The position numbers and the translations under genes were made by a program. Shown in pieces: positions 7,376-16,858 of a stretch of 64,000 bases of DNA. The number at the start of each line of letters is the position of its first letter. The stretch's first letter is position 1. The DNA is from Flavihumibacter fluminis (lineage in GTDB: Bacteria; Bacteroidota; Bacteroidia; Chitinophagales; Chitinophagaceae), in assembly GCF_021491375.1 (NCBI RefSeq), contig NZ_JAKEVY010000001.1:1257001-1321000 (forward strand), read 5' to 3'. A model generated the notes under the pieces. That model saw nothing but the letters and a program-made list of their open reading frames with translations, had not been told where the DNA came from and searched no databases.

Positions 7376-8635
7376 ATGAGTTATCACAAACAATTAACGA
7401 TCGGATTATTCGGATTTGGTGTTGTTGGAGAAGGATTGTACAAAGTGTTGCAACAGACGCCTTCCCTGAGTGCCCGGATAAAAAAAGTTTGTATTAAAGA
7501 CGCAACAAAGCAGCGAAATGCGCCTGCCAGTTTATTCACCACAGATCGGGAGGAGCTATTGAATGACGAAGAAATCAATGTAATTGTGGAAGTAATCAAT
7601 GAAGCGGAACCCGCTTTTGAAATTGTGACCCGTGCGTTGAAAAACGGAAAATCAGTGGTGAGTGCAAGCAAAAAAATGATTGCAGAACACCTGCCTGAAC
7701 TGCTTGAGATACAGAAAAATGTTTCAACCAGTTTTCTCTATGAGGCAGCGGCCTGTGCATCGATTCCGGTTATCCGGAACCTGGAAGAATATTACGACAA
7801 TGACTTGCTGCATGGCATCAAAGCCATCGTAAATGGATCTACCAATTTCATCCTGACCAAAATGTTTGAGGACAAACTGGATTTCCAGCAAGCACTTTTA
7901 CTGGCACAACAACTGGGCTTTGCGGAATCGGATCCATCCCTCGATGTGGAAGGATATGACGCCCTTAACAAATGGACCTTCCTCCTGACACATGCATATG
8001 GAATTGTGGAGCATCCGGACAAACTGCTGTTTACCGGCATACAAAATATTCACGCCATGGATGCCCGGGTAGCAGGGGAAAAAGGTCAGCAGATCAAACT
8101 GGTGGCACAGGCGCAGAAGTTACACAATGGTAAAGTAGCCAGCTTCATATTACCGCAATTCATTCAGCAGGATGATCATCTCTCTTTTGTAAAAAACGAG
8201 TACAATGGAGTGGTAATTGAAAGCGGATTTGCCGACAAACAATTTTTCTATGGAAAAGGGGCCGGCAGTTTCCCCACTGCATCTGCAGTACTGAGCGATT
8301 TGTCTGCACTTCGTTATGAATACAAATACGAATACAAAAAACTTTATCATCACCAGCCTAACAGTTTAACGAACGATTTCTACCTGCGGGTATACCTGAG
8401 TTTTACCGACTGGAAATATGTTCCCCGGGAAAAATTCGAATGGATCGAAGAATGGCATGCCAGGGAAGAGCGCAAGTACCTGGTGGGTGTATTGCACGTA
8501 AAAGAGCTGATCGAAAATGACTGGTGGAAACAGAACAACACCTCCCTGATCCTGACGCCTCAACCTATCATTGAAGACGTTGCGATTCAGCAACTCAAGA
8601 AAAAAAGCCTGGAACTTGCAGGAGTAGCCTTCTAG
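7376..8635 (+). CDS. hom: homoserine dehydrogenase
   Basis: A 419-residue enzyme that reduces aspartate semialdehyde to homoserine for methionine, threonine and isoleucine. The N-terminal Rossmann motif GFGVVG (13-18) is followed by SASKKMIAEH, the catalytic-domain NGSTNFILTKM, and the conserved D-P-S-x-D-V-E-G-Y-D-A-L-N-K segment. The C-terminal ~70 residues are a family-typical extension. I cannot see a clear ACT regulatory domain. It follows the PLP enzyme by 21 nt in the SAM-riboswitch operon. Its stop overlaps the stop of the convergent transporter gene by 3 nt (CTAG at 8632-8635). Confidence 0.93.
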   Translation: MSYHKQLTIGLFGFGVVGEGLYKVLQQTPSLSARIKKVCIKDATKQRNAPASLFTTDREELLNDEEINVIVEVINEAEPAFEIVTRALKNGKSVVSASKKMIAEHLPELLEIQKNVSTSFLYEAAACASIPVIRNLEEYYDNDLLHGIKAIVNGSTNFILTKMFEDKLDFQQALLLAQQLGFAESDPSLDVEGYDALNKWTFLLTHAYGIVEHPDKLLFTGIQNIHAMDARVAGEKGQQIKLVAQAQKLHNGKVASFILPQFIQQDDHLSFVKNEYNGVVIESGFADKQFFYGKGAGSFPTASAVLSDLSALRYEYKYEYKKLYHHQPNSLTNDFYLRVYLSFTDWKYVPREKFEWIEEWHAREERKYLVGVLHVKELIENDWWKQNNTSLILTPQPIIEDVAIQQLKKKSLELAGVAF

Positions 8636-9885
8636 CGAAACAAGAGATAAGCAACAATCAACGTAACCAATATATTAAATCCCTGTGCGATCAGAAATCC
8701 GTACAGGGGTTTTTTATTGTCCTGGTGGAAGAGATCAGCAAATTTAGTTTCCATTCCAATACTGGTAAAAGCCAGCACAAACCACATGGTCTGGATATTT
8801 TTAAGCGGTTCTTTTACAGCAGTTATCGTTTCACCAGAAAGCACAAACGAAAATAACAGAGAGGCAAAAACGAAACCAAGCACAAATTTTGGAAATCGCT
8901 CCCAGATCACTGAAAGCGTAGGTTTTTCTATGGCCTGATTTTCCTTTCGGGAATAGGTCCAGTAGACAGAAATAGCAAATGCTGCCAGTCCGAGTAATAC
9001 ATTCTGCGAAAATTTTACAATGGTGCTGATCTTTAATGCCTCCTCTCCTACCAGGGTGCCGGCGGCCACAACAGCACCGGAAGTATCAATACTGCCACCC
9101 AGCCAGGCACCGGTAACCGCTTCCGGCAGTTGCAACCATTGAGCGATATAAGGCATGCCAATCATCATGGGAATTGCCGTCACCAGTACCAGGGAGATTA
9201 CATAAGAAAGTTTTTTAGTATCGCCACTGATGGCACCGGCGGTAGCTATAGCCGCAGATACACCACAAATGGAAACGGCACTGGAAATCATCATGCGCAT
9301 ATCATCTTCCACGCCTAATTTTTTACATACCCAGAATGCAAAATACCAAACGGATAAAACCACGATCAGTGCTTGCAGCAACCCGAGCGACCCTGCTTTC
9401 AGCATATCACCGAAAATGATGCTGGTACCCAATAATACCAGTCCGATTTTCACAAACAATTCCGTTTGCAATGAATTCCTGAACCATTGTGGCAGGTTAA
9501 CAAAATTCCCAATGAGTAAACCCAGGCAAAGGCTAAAAATCACCGCTTCCAGGTTGAGGTCTTTTATCTGTTTGTTTCCTGCCAATATCATGGCAAGGAT
9601 GGAAACAAAAAACACAACAGGAAAACTTTGAACAAGCGCACGAATGGGTTTCCCAGCAAGCCAGGTGCCTGTTACAGCGATTGCATACATGATGAGAAAA
9701 AGGCCTGCAATTGCAACTATGTTATCCGAACTCAATAGTTTGGCCACAAAGGCAGTTGAATCGGACCAGGAGAATGCGGGTTTAGGAATCGTGAATCCTG
9801 CAACAGCGAGCAGAATGATAATGGCACCCAGCCAAACGGCTGTCCAGTCTTCGTTTAAAATAGGTTTTGCTACTTTTTCCGCCAT
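8632..9885 (-). CDS. YeiH/UPF0324-type putative sulfate exporter
   Basis: A 417-residue integral membrane protein with roughly eleven hydrophobic segments. Family landmarks are GLVLLGTSIIFGDM, the helix SAVSICGVSAAIATAGAI, the GAWLGGSIDTSGAVVAAG signature in the middle, and a C-terminal TSIGMETKF segment. The family (Cons_hypoth698, YeiH) is annotated as a putative sulfate or organosulfonate-linked exporter; direct functional evidence is thin. It starts 2 nt after the FAD oxidoreductase stop, making it the last gene of the TonB-receptor operon. It could equally serve the sulfur-assimilation genes that converge on it. Confidence 0.85.
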   Translation of the reverse strand: MAEKVAKPILNEDWTAVWLGAIIILLAVAGFTIPKPAFSWSDSTAFVAKLLSSDNIVAIAGLFLIMYAIAVTGTWLAGKPIRALVQSFPVVFFVSILAMILAGNKQIKDLNLEAVIFSLCLGLLIGNFVNLPQWFRNSLQTELFVKIGLVLLGTSIIFGDMLKAGSLGLLQALIVVLSVWYFAFWVCKKLGVEDDMRMMISSAVSICGVSAAIATAGAISGDTKKLSYVISLVLVTAIPMMIGMPYIAQWLQLPEAVTGAWLGGSIDTSGAVVAAGTLVGEEALKISTIVKFSQNVLLGLAAFAISVYWTYSRKENQAIEKPTLSVIWERFPKFVLGFVFASLLFSFVLSGETITAVKEPLKNIQTMWFVLAFTSIGMETKFADLFHQDNKKPLYGFLIAQGFNILVTLIVAYLLFR

Positions 9886-9887
9886 AA

Positions 9888-11321
9888 TTAACCTTGTTTA
9901 AAAATATCTTGTAAAACCTGATTTGCTGCATGATAACCACACATGCCGTGCACACCTCCTCCTGGTGGAGTGGAAGAAGAACAAATATAGAGACCTTTTG
10001 TACTGGTACGGTAGGGCGACCAGCGCAAGGCTGGCCGGGTAAACAATTGAAAAATATCCTGCACACCACCATTGATATCGCCGCCGATATAATTCGGGTT
10101 ATAGTCCTGCATGGCTTTTGTATTCATGGTATGCCTTGACAGGATTCGATCTCTGAAACCAGGCGCAAAACGCTCCACCTGTTTTTCGATTGCTTCTGTC
10201 ATATCTTTCTGAGAACCAAAAGGAACATGGCAATAGGCCCAGGCAGTATGTTTACCTTCCGGTGCCCTTGTATTATCAAAAAGGGAAGGCTGCGACAGCA
10301 GAACAAAAGGTTTTTCAGGATGAATACCTCTTGCGGTTGCCGCTTCATTCCAACTGATTTCCTCAAATGTATTTCCAATATGCACCGTACCCGCCAATTT
10401 GATTTCTTCATCCTGCCAGGGAATGGGAGCATCCAACGCCCAATCTATTTTGAAAACGCCCATGCCATACCGGTAGCGATTGAGCTGCCATTTGTAAAAA
10501 TCAGAGAATTTATGACCCGCGATTTGCAAAAGCTGCCGTGGCGTGCAATCAAAAAGAACGGCTTTCGAAGAAGGTAATTGTTGTAGTGAATTTACCTCAA
10601 AGTTGGTTTCTATAACACCCCCGAGTAACCGAAAATGAGCCGCCATGGCATCGGCAATGGATTGAGAGCCGCCAACAGGGATAGGCCAGCCAACTTTATG
10701 TCCTGCTGCCAGCAATACCAGCCCAAATGCACCAGTAGCCCAATTCGAAAGGGGTTGCATGCTATGAGCTGCCATTCCTGCTACCAAAGCTTTTGCCTCC
10801 GCAGATTTAAACCTATTGGCGATCCAACTGGAAGGCTGGATTGCTTTCAATCCGAATCTCAGGATAGTTCCGGGTTGATTTGGCCAGCTAACCGGTGAAA
10901 GAATAAATCTCTTCACCGCTTCAAAATCATTCAACAGTGGCTTGATGAGGTTGGTGTATCGATCCTGATCAATACCCAAGGTCGAAGCAGTAAGTTCCAT
11001 GGAGGATCTTAAAAAGACCGTCCTTTGATGATCAAGCGGATGAGCACCACATATCCCGGGATTCACCATTTGAAGTTGGTAATCTGACCACTTAACAGAA
11101 GCAAAAAAGGGTGAGATAGCGAGTAAAGGATGAACAGCGGAACAGATATCATGTTTAAAACCAGGAATAGTACATTCAACAGTACGCATCCCTCCTCCGA
11201 TCGTTGCTTTAGCTTCCAACAGAAGCACTTTACAGCCAGCCTCCTGAAGAGTAATAGCAGCAGCAAGCCCATTCGGTCCTGCGCCAACGACTACAGCATC
11301 AAACTCTGTTGAAGCAATCAT
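9888..11321 (-). CDS. FAD-dependent oxidoreductase, phytoene-desaturase/PYROXD2-like
   Basis: A 477-residue flavoprotein. The N-terminal dinucleotide motif is VVVGAGPNGLAAAITL with a downstream Glu for the ribose, followed by GGGMRT. The C-terminal FAD-closing signature is PPGGGVHGMCGYHAA near residue 460. Together they place it in the COG1233 group with carotenoid desaturases and PYROXD2. I start it at the ATG at 11321, 1 nt after the upstream DUF1579 stop. A longer in-frame extension has no flavoprotein similarity and overlaps that gene completely. No other carotenoid gene is nearby, so a carotenoid substrate is not supported. Confidence 0.85.
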   Translation of the reverse strand: MIASTEFDAVVVGAGPNGLAAAITLQEAGCKVLLLEAKATIGGGMRTVECTIPGFKHDICSAVHPLLAISPFFASVKWSDYQLQMVNPGICGAHPLDHQRTVFLRSSMELTASTLGIDQDRYTNLIKPLLNDFEAVKRFILSPVSWPNQPGTILRFGLKAIQPSSWIANRFKSAEAKALVAGMAAHSMQPLSNWATGAFGLVLLAAGHKVGWPIPVGGSQSIADAMAAHFRLLGGVIETNFEVNSLQQLPSSKAVLFDCTPRQLLQIAGHKFSDFYKWQLNRYRYGMGVFKIDWALDAPIPWQDEEIKLAGTVHIGNTFEEISWNEAATARGIHPEKPFVLLSQPSLFDNTRAPEGKHTAWAYCHVPFGSQKDMTEAIEKQVERFAPGFRDRILSRHTMNTKAMQDYNPNYIGGDINGGVQDIFQLFTRPALRWSPYRTSTKGLYICSSSTPPGGGVHGMCGYHAANQVLQDIFKQG

Positions 11322-11322
11322 A

Positions 11323-11817
11323 TCAGGCGGGCTGGTAACGGACCTCAGTTGCTTTTCCTGATTGTCCGGTTGGGGTAATGATATAGGCAACAATGACCAG
11401 TTCGGCTCCTTCAAAATGCATATCGGTACGCCAGCCCCATTGTTGCGGAGGCTCCTGTTGATCGGGGAAGGAACCCAGTACTTCAAAATCCTGATCGTTT
11501 GGATTTCCTTTACTGAACATAATGGCTGTACTCATATGAAAGCTGTCAACCCAGGCCACCTGGAACTGATTGGACTGCAAATCAAATCCAATGAGATAAA
11601 GTCCTTCAATATCGCGGTCTTTAAATCGAGTGGTATACCGATGCAGTAAAAACCGTCCATCCAGGACCGGCTCAATGGTTCCTTCAATGGGAGATTCATC
11701 CGATAACTGACCTGCTTCCAGCCATACCCTGCTGACACCTTTCCATTTACCAACAAAGGCCTGCAAGTCCTTGTGTTTTCCTCTCTCCTGAGAGATGGCA
11801 AAGCTCATTTTTTCCAT
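11323..11817 (-). CDS. DUF1579 family protein
   Basis: A 164-residue protein without a signal peptide. It has the lipocalin-like DUF1579 pattern: FVGKWKGVSR near the N-terminus, GTIEPVLDGRFLLHRY (45-60), GLYLIGFDLQSNQFQVAWVDS and a W-x-W-x-T-D-M-x-F-E-G segment. Such proteins are small beta-barrels of unknown role, some suspected of ligand or heme binding. It lies 8 nt after the PepSY gene and 1 nt before the FAD oxidoreductase start, firmly within the receptor operon. Confidence 0.75.
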   Translation of the reverse strand: MEKMSFAISQERGKHKDLQAFVGKWKGVSRVWLEAGQLSDESPIEGTIEPVLDGRFLLHRYTTRFKDRDIEGLYLIGFDLQSNQFQVAWVDSFHMSTAIMFSKGNPNDQDFEVLGSFPDQQEPPQQWGWRTDMHFEGAELVIVAYIITPTGQSGKATEVRYQPA

Positions 11818-11825
11818 ACTTCAAG

Positions 11826-13067
11826 TTAAGCATGTTTCGGTATTATCGGCTTATAAATGATCACATGCTTTCTTCTTTTATTCCACCAGATCAAAAAACC
11901 GGTCAGTGGTAAACTCGCGCAAATCAGGCTGGCAATGAACGCCAGTATTTTCCCGGGCAAACCGGCAATGGCACCAATATGAATATCATAATTAGCTTCC
12001 ACCAACTGTTCTCCGGCATTCTTTTCGATATCCATACGTTTGCCTAGCAATTTGCCACTGAACTGATCAAACTGAAGCTCATCGCGGTTATGATAAGTTT
12101 CTTCATGGCCATAACCATTTATTTTCAAAACAGCGGAAGGATCAGCAGCAGCTGGTAATACATTAAACCTTTTGGCATTCGGCAATATTAGTCGGGCTTC
12201 AGCCAACGCTTTGTCTAACGCGGTCTGGCTTAGAACTGCCGCTGGTTGTTGTTTCAGTAATAAGCTGTCCGCAGAAACTGTTTTCAAAACACCTGGTGCA
12301 GCAGTAGTACGGGCAGCAGCTACATATACAGTTTTTTTAAACCATTGAAACGACCATACCATTCCTGTAAGCGCCAGTATAAGTGAAGGGATAAGCAGGT
12401 AGAAACCCAATACATTATGGAGATCATAATTCAGGCGTTTGAATCTGGCTTTCCATTTTACCGTAAAAGCCTGTTGCTGCTGTTTTTTATTCCATTTTTT
12501 AGGCCACCATAAAATAAGTCCGGTAATCAGCAATACCACAAAAATAAAGGTACTCCAGCCGACAATCGGTTGGCCATACGGCGTATTCAACAATAAACTC
12601 CAGTGCAGGTATTTAATGATGATAAAAAACTCCTCAAGGTAGTTTGTTCTACCGGTAACCTCGCCTGTATAAGGATTCAGGTGTACGCTTTGATAATATT
12701 TTACTGATCCGGCAAACGTGATCGCGTCTTTATCACCTCCTTCGAAAGCCATAAATTCCCAGGTCTTACGCGGATCAGTGGGAATAGTGAAATTCCGGAT
12801 TGTAACACCTTCTCCAATTTCCTTACGGGCAATCTCAAGCAAGGTGGAGGCAGGGAGCGTATGGCTCCATTGTCCTTCAGGAACATAGAGTTTTTCCCTG
12901 TAAACCACCTCACTGATTTCTTTCTGGAATACAAAAATGCATCCCGTAATACTTACGATAAAAACAACCAGCCCGGACGCGAGTCCGAGCCAGAGGTGTA
13001 AGTTTGCTGCCCACCAACGGGCACTAAATTTTCTATTTTTTCCCAATTGAATATATTTATAATCCAA
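11826..13067 (-). CDS. PepSY-associated TM helix protein (PiuB-like)
   Basis: A 413-residue inner-membrane protein with four main hydrophobic segments: near residues 23-46 (LWLGLASGLVVFIVSITG), ~165-190, ~218-242 and ~375-400. There are extracytoplasmic loops between them and a W-W-x-x-K/R-basic motif after the second. This is the layout of the PepSY_TM family that accompanies siderophore receptors and is thought to act in ferric-siderophore reduction. Its start overlaps the end of the TonB-dependent receptor by 11 nt, supporting coupled expression and a role in iron uptake. Confidence 0.9.
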   Translation of the reverse strand: MDYKYIQLGKNRKFSARWWAANLHLWLGLASGLVVFIVSITGCIFVFQKEISEVVYREKLYVPEGQWSHTLPASTLLEIARKEIGEGVTIRNFTIPTDPRKTWEFMAFEGGDKDAITFAGSVKYYQSVHLNPYTGEVTGRTNYLEEFFIIIKYLHWSLLLNTPYGQPIVGWSTFIFVVLLITGLILWWPKKWNKKQQQQAFTVKWKARFKRLNYDLHNVLGFYLLIPSLILALTGMVWSFQWFKKTVYVAAARTTAAPGVLKTVSADSLLLKQQPAAVLSQTALDKALAEARLILPNAKRFNVLPAAADPSAVLKINGYGHEETYHNRDELQFDQFSGKLLGKRMDIEKNAGEQLVEANYDIHIGAIAGLPGKILAFIASLICASLPLTGFLIWWNKRRKHVIIYKPIIPKHA

Positions 13068-15576
13068 TACTAACTGTCATCAATAAGCGACGAGGCATTT
13101 GTGGCTCAATGGTAGTCCAGCCTTTGTAGTACCTGGTATTAGCCAGGTTATCACCCTTCAAGCCAATACGGAACAGTTTTGCCTGGTAATACACAGTTGC
13201 ATTAAGAATTGTGTACTCTGGAAGTATGAACTGACCGGTGGTGCTATTGTTGGTTACAATATTTTCACTGGCATAATTAACTCCCATTCCAATTCCGAAT
13301 CCTGCCAGTTTGCCTGATGGCTGTGTATAACTGGCCCAGGCATTTCCTAAATGTGCCGGTCCGGAACCAACTACCCTACGACCATCCAGGGTTGGGTTTG
13401 TTTTTTCATTGCGACTGTCATTATACGCATATCCTGCAACTACTGATAAACCGGGAACGGGATTTGCCTGGAGTTCCACTTCAACCCCTTTACTTCTTTG
13501 TTCTCCGTTTTGCACTGTAATATTGTAAACTGTACCTTCCCGTTCAACACTTTCCGGACGTGTGATATTGGTAACATGAATATTGTAATAGCTGGCTGTC
13601 AGGAATAATTTACGGTTGAACAATTCCATCTTTACACCCGATTCAAACTGGTTGGCCTGCTGGGGGTTAAATGTTCCATCAATATCAGGTAATGGCTGCA
13701 CCACCGGCGCCAAATTCCGGAAACCATTCATATAGTTGGCGAACAGGCTGATTTTTGAAGGAATCACCTGGTAAACCAATCCGAATTTGGGTGATAGAGC
13801 ATTTTGAGAATACGCTCCTATTGCGTTACCATCACTCATAAAATTGCGGGTACCCTTATTTTCAAAATGGTCGAAACGAAGACTCATCATGGCCATCAGT
13901 TCCGGGGTAATATTTACCACATCCGATATATATACGCTATAGGTGTTGTTAAGTGCTTCATTCTTCACCGTGCCTCCCTGTGCAGCCAGTCTTGCATCCA
14001 GCGCAGGCCGGGTCAAACTTCCATAGGTTGATCCTGCTACACCAGGGGCTTTCACATTCAACACATCAAATACTGCATAACCGGTATTATTATTGGTTGT
14101 TTCCAGACGCATGAAATCAAAACCAACCACTACCCTGTTCCGGATCTTGCCAATGGTAAAATCACCATTGAAATTCTGTTGGAAGTCAAAGCTATTTCCC
14201 TGACCATTTTGGCGGGATGCCAATCTTGACAGGAGTGAATCATTGTCGGCCCCAAGAAACATAACATAGGAATAGTACCCATCTGTACGCCGGTTACTTG
14301 TTGAAACGACGGTTTGGGAGGTCCAGCTTTTATTGATTTTATACAATGCTTCCGCCTGTAAATTGGTGGTAGGTGTTTTGATCGTCAGATCATTGCTGGT
14401 ATAGGAACGGGAGAAATCCATGTTCAGTTGATCGGGTGTTCTGGCCTGGAGATTTCTTGCCCGATTCAAAAATACCATCAATGGATTGGTGCTTTCTCCA
14501 TGGAAGAATTCGGTATGCAGGTTCAATTGGAGTTTATCACTAACCTTATGTGTTAAGGAAGGAGCAACATAAAAGTTTTTTCTGAAGCCCGCATCCTGCC
14601 AGCTATTTTCTGTGTGATAGGCTGTATTAACACGCATCAGTGTTTTACCTTCTTTATCAAGTGGTGTATTGATATCAGCAGTAACCCGATGTAATCCAAA
14701 ACCACCGGCGGTGTAACTGATTTCACCTCCAAAGCGCTCATATGGCTTCTTGGTAACGATATTAATCAGACCTCCAAATGAGATCAGTGAACTTCCAAAC
14801 AAGGTACCTGAAGGACCTTTGATTACTTCTATGCGTTCAACACCTGCAGGATCGAGTCCGCCGTTGGTAAGTCCGGGTAAGCCATTCACCATTGTTGGCT
14901 GCACAGAAAAGCCACGTAGGGTAAAATAGCCGGCACCATCACCCGCACGCCCCGTAGCACTCCACAAACGATCCATTCCCGTTGTATTTTTTAATGCATC
15001 GTCTACATTCACCAGCATCTGTTCCTTCATTAGCGCCTTGTTGACAGTGCTGATGGATTGCGGATTTTCAAGAACAGCCAGTGGCATTTTAGCAGCATGA
15101 AGAGAGGCAACCGGAGCAAACCTGTTTCGGGCGGATTTAACCACAATTTCTTCCAACTGGGCATTGGAAATTTCCAATTGCAGTTGCACGTTGGTTGTTT
15201 TACCCTCTTCTACTGTTACTGATTCTACCAGGGTTTCATAACCAACAAGTGAAACTTCCAGTGTATACTTTCCAGGCTTAAGCCGGCCAATAGTAAAAGA
15301 ACCATTATCACTGGTAATGTACGACTTCCCGGTTTCACGAATGAACACAGTAACCATGGCGGCTGCACGCTGATCATTTGTCTTTATTTTTCCTTCAATC
15401 CTGCCAAAATCATCTTCTGCTACAGAACCAGTTGATATAGTAGTTGCTACCGGTAACTTCGCTGCATCCGGTGTTGCGAGCTGTTGTGCGTGTAAGTCTA
15501 TCCATGAAGTAGTACCAATCAATCCCATTAATGTTGAGGCTATTGTTCTGCGTATTCTAAATTTTGTATATATCAT
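13057..15576 (-). CDS. TonB-dependent siderophore-type receptor
   Basis: An 839-residue outer-membrane receptor. A signal peptide (RRTIASTLMGLIGTTSW, cleaved near LHAQQ) is followed by a carboxypeptidase-regulatory-like domain (~40-120). Then comes the plug (ENPQSISTVNKALM, IEVIKGPSGTLFGSS, GGLINIVTKKP) and a 22-strand-type barrel ending in MTVSIGL. The plug pattern is that of ferric-siderophore receptors. I start at 15576. A longer frame to 15870 adds about 98 residues without signal-peptide character and would run over the divergent promoter region. It heads a five-gene minus-strand operon. Direct repeats lie 90-125 nt upstream. Confidence 0.93.
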   Translation of the reverse strand: MIYTKFRIRRTIASTLMGLIGTTSWIDLHAQQLATPDAAKLPVATTISTGSVAEDDFGRIEGKIKTNDQRAAAMVTVFIRETGKSYITSDNGSFTIGRLKPGKYTLEVSLVGYETLVESVTVEEGKTTNVQLQLEISNAQLEEIVVKSARNRFAPVASLHAAKMPLAVLENPQSISTVNKALMKEQMLVNVDDALKNTTGMDRLWSATGRAGDGAGYFTLRGFSVQPTMVNGLPGLTNGGLDPAGVERIEVIKGPSGTLFGSSLISFGGLINIVTKKPYERFGGEISYTAGGFGLHRVTADINTPLDKEGKTLMRVNTAYHTENSWQDAGFRKNFYVAPSLTHKVSDKLQLNLHTEFFHGESTNPLMVFLNRARNLQARTPDQLNMDFSRSYTSNDLTIKTPTTNLQAEALYKINKSWTSQTVVSTSNRRTDGYYSYVMFLGADNDSLLSRLASRQNGQGNSFDFQQNFNGDFTIGKIRNRVVVGFDFMRLETTNNNTGYAVFDVLNVKAPGVAGSTYGSLTRPALDARLAAQGGTVKNEALNNTYSVYISDVVNITPELMAMMSLRFDHFENKGTRNFMSDGNAIGAYSQNALSPKFGLVYQVIPSKISLFANYMNGFRNLAPVVQPLPDIDGTFNPQQANQFESGVKMELFNRKLFLTASYYNIHVTNITRPESVEREGTVYNITVQNGEQRSKGVEVELQANPVPGLSVVAGYAYNDSRNEKTNPTLDGRRVVGSGPAHLGNAWASYTQPSGKLAGFGIGMGVNYASENIVTNNSTTGQFILPEYTILNATVYYQAKLFRIGLKGDNLANTRYYKGWTTIEPQMPRRLLMTVSIGL

Positions 15577-15664
15577 CTCAGGTTTTAATTTGTTATAAGT
15601 AATTGAAAACAAATGCTGTTTAAATCGTTTGCAAAACTCGCCAACCACCAATAATGAGCTGTTT

Positions 15665-15700
15665 CGAAATCGGGAAAAGCCAGTTACGAAATCGGGAAAA
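15665..15700. promoter_or_regulatory. 14-nt direct repeat, candidate operator of the receptor operon
   Basis: CGAAATCGGGAAAA occurs at 15665-15678 and again at 15687-15700, 22 nt apart (about two helical turns). Tandem direct repeats on one face of the helix are typical of AraC-family binding sites, and siderophore receptor operons are often AraC-regulated. No AraC gene is in this window. The site lies between the receptor start (15576) and the divergent phosphatase start (15869). The rest of that 292-nt gap shows no gene. Confidence 0.5.
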
Positions 15701-15764
15701 TAAATCGTGCGTGATTTGTAAAGATTCGAACGCAAAATGATCCTATTTATCTCCCATGGTGATG

Positions 15765-15794
15765 TTTTATAAGTAGGCATATCGCTTAAATTTG
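15765..15794 (+). promoter_or_regulatory. possible promoter of the phosphatase pair
   Basis: TAAATTTG at 15787-15794 fits the Bacteroidota -7 consensus TAnnTTTG exactly. The -33 partner is weak (TTTT at 15765-15768, 18-nt spacing). It would give a leader of about 70 nt before the ATG at 15869. Confidence 0.35.
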
Positions 15795-15868
15795 ACAACA
15801 TAGAAATAATTCCAATACCTCCCTGTAACTCCAAATTGCCCTTTACATTCACGCATAAAAAAACGGAC

Positions 15869-16858
15869 ATGAAAAATTGGTTAAGTGGCTTGCTGGCTGC
15901 AGTACTGGCAGTTGGTCTTACCGGATCAATAATGGCTCAGGCTCCTCTGGTTGAAGACCTGGGATACAAAGGAGGAAACATCAAAGGCATCAAAAAACTG
16001 GACAAGGCGTTACATTTCCTGGTAATTGGCGACTGGGGCCGGAACGGAGAAAACTACCAGAAAGAAGTAGCAGCTGGTATGGGTAAGGCGGCCCATGATC
16101 TGGACGCTGATTTCGTTATCGCTACGGGTGATAATTTTTATCCCTATGGTGTAGCCAGCACCAGGGATTATCACTGGATCAGTTCCTTTGAATCCATTTA
16201 TCGTGCGCAATCACTTCATGTACGCTGGTATCCGGTACTGGGCAATCACGATTATATATCTAACCCCGATGCACAAGTGGAGTATAGCCAGATCAGCAGT
16301 CGCTGGAGCATGCCATCCCGCTATTACAGCAAAAAATTCCGGGAAGCTGATACGGCAAATTCTGTATTAATACTTTTCCTGGATACGGATCCAATTGAAA
16401 AGGAAATGCGCGGGCATGCTTACGACTCAATTAAATACCGGAAAGGATATGTGCAGCAACAAAAGGAATGGATAATACGTGAACTGTCCCAATCCAAAGC
16501 AAAATGGAAAATCGTAGTAGGACATCATCCGCTCTATACCGGTGGATGGAGAAAAGATTCAAAAGATGTAGCCAACATGAAGGCTTTCCTGGAGCCCTTG
16601 TTTCACCAGTACAAAGTAGATCTGTATATCGCCGGGCATGAACATCACCTGGAGCATGTTAAGCCAGCCGGACCAACGCATCATATCATTTCAGGTGCGG
16701 GATCAGAAGCAAGACCGGTTCAATTACATCCGAACGGCGGAAAATTTGTAGCTGCCACCCAGGGATTTGCCACATTTTCTGTTACCAACAAGGAGATTCT
16801 TGTACAATTCATTGACTATAAAGATCAGATCATCCACACCGTAAGTTTACCAAAATGA
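15869..16858 (+). CDS. secreted metallophosphoesterase, tartrate-resistant acid phosphatase-like
   Basis: A 329-residue protein with a signal peptide (LLAAVLAVGLTGSIMAQ). All calcineurin-type metal motifs are visible: GDWG (54-57), GDNFY, GNHDY, VVGHHPLYTGG and AGHEHHLEH, in the spacing of type 5 (purple) acid phosphatases. It should hydrolyse phosphomonoesters in the periplasm or outside the cell. Its last bases overlap the next start as ATGA (16855-16858), so it is translationally coupled to the alkaline phosphatase fusion. I start at the ATG at 15869, directly before the signal peptide, instead of an upstream in-frame ATG at 15836. Confidence 0.9.
   Translation: MKNWLSGLLAAVLAVGLTGSIMAQAPLVEDLGYKGGNIKGIKKLDKALHFLVIGDWGRNGENYQKEVAAGMGKAAHDLDADFVIATGDNFYPYGVASTRDYHWISSFESIYRAQSLHVRWYPVLGNHDYISNPDAQVEYSQISSRWSMPSRYYSKKFREADTANSVLILFLDTDPIEKEMRGHAYDSIKYRKGYVQQQKEWIIRELSQSKAKWKIVVGHHPLYTGGWRKDSKDVANMKAFLEPLFHQYKVDLYIAGHEHHLEHVKPAGPTHHIISGAGSEARPVQLHPNGGKFVAATQGFATFSVTNKEILVQFIDYKDQIIHTVSLPK

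Noticed and set aside
9888-11321. Carotenoid biosynthesis gene
   Set aside because: Desaturase-like motifs are present, but no crtB, crtY or similar gene is nearby and the operon is iron-receptor related.
11322-11486. N-terminal extension of the FAD oxidoreductase
   Set aside because: It overlaps the DUF1579 gene in another frame. The FAD-binding motif begins just after the ATG at 11321, which lies 1 nt past the DUF1579 stop.
15577-15870. N-terminal extension of the TonB-dependent receptor
   Set aside because: The frame is open but the extra ~98 residues are not signal-like, while a good signal peptide begins at 15576. The region holds direct repeats and divergent regulatory sequence.
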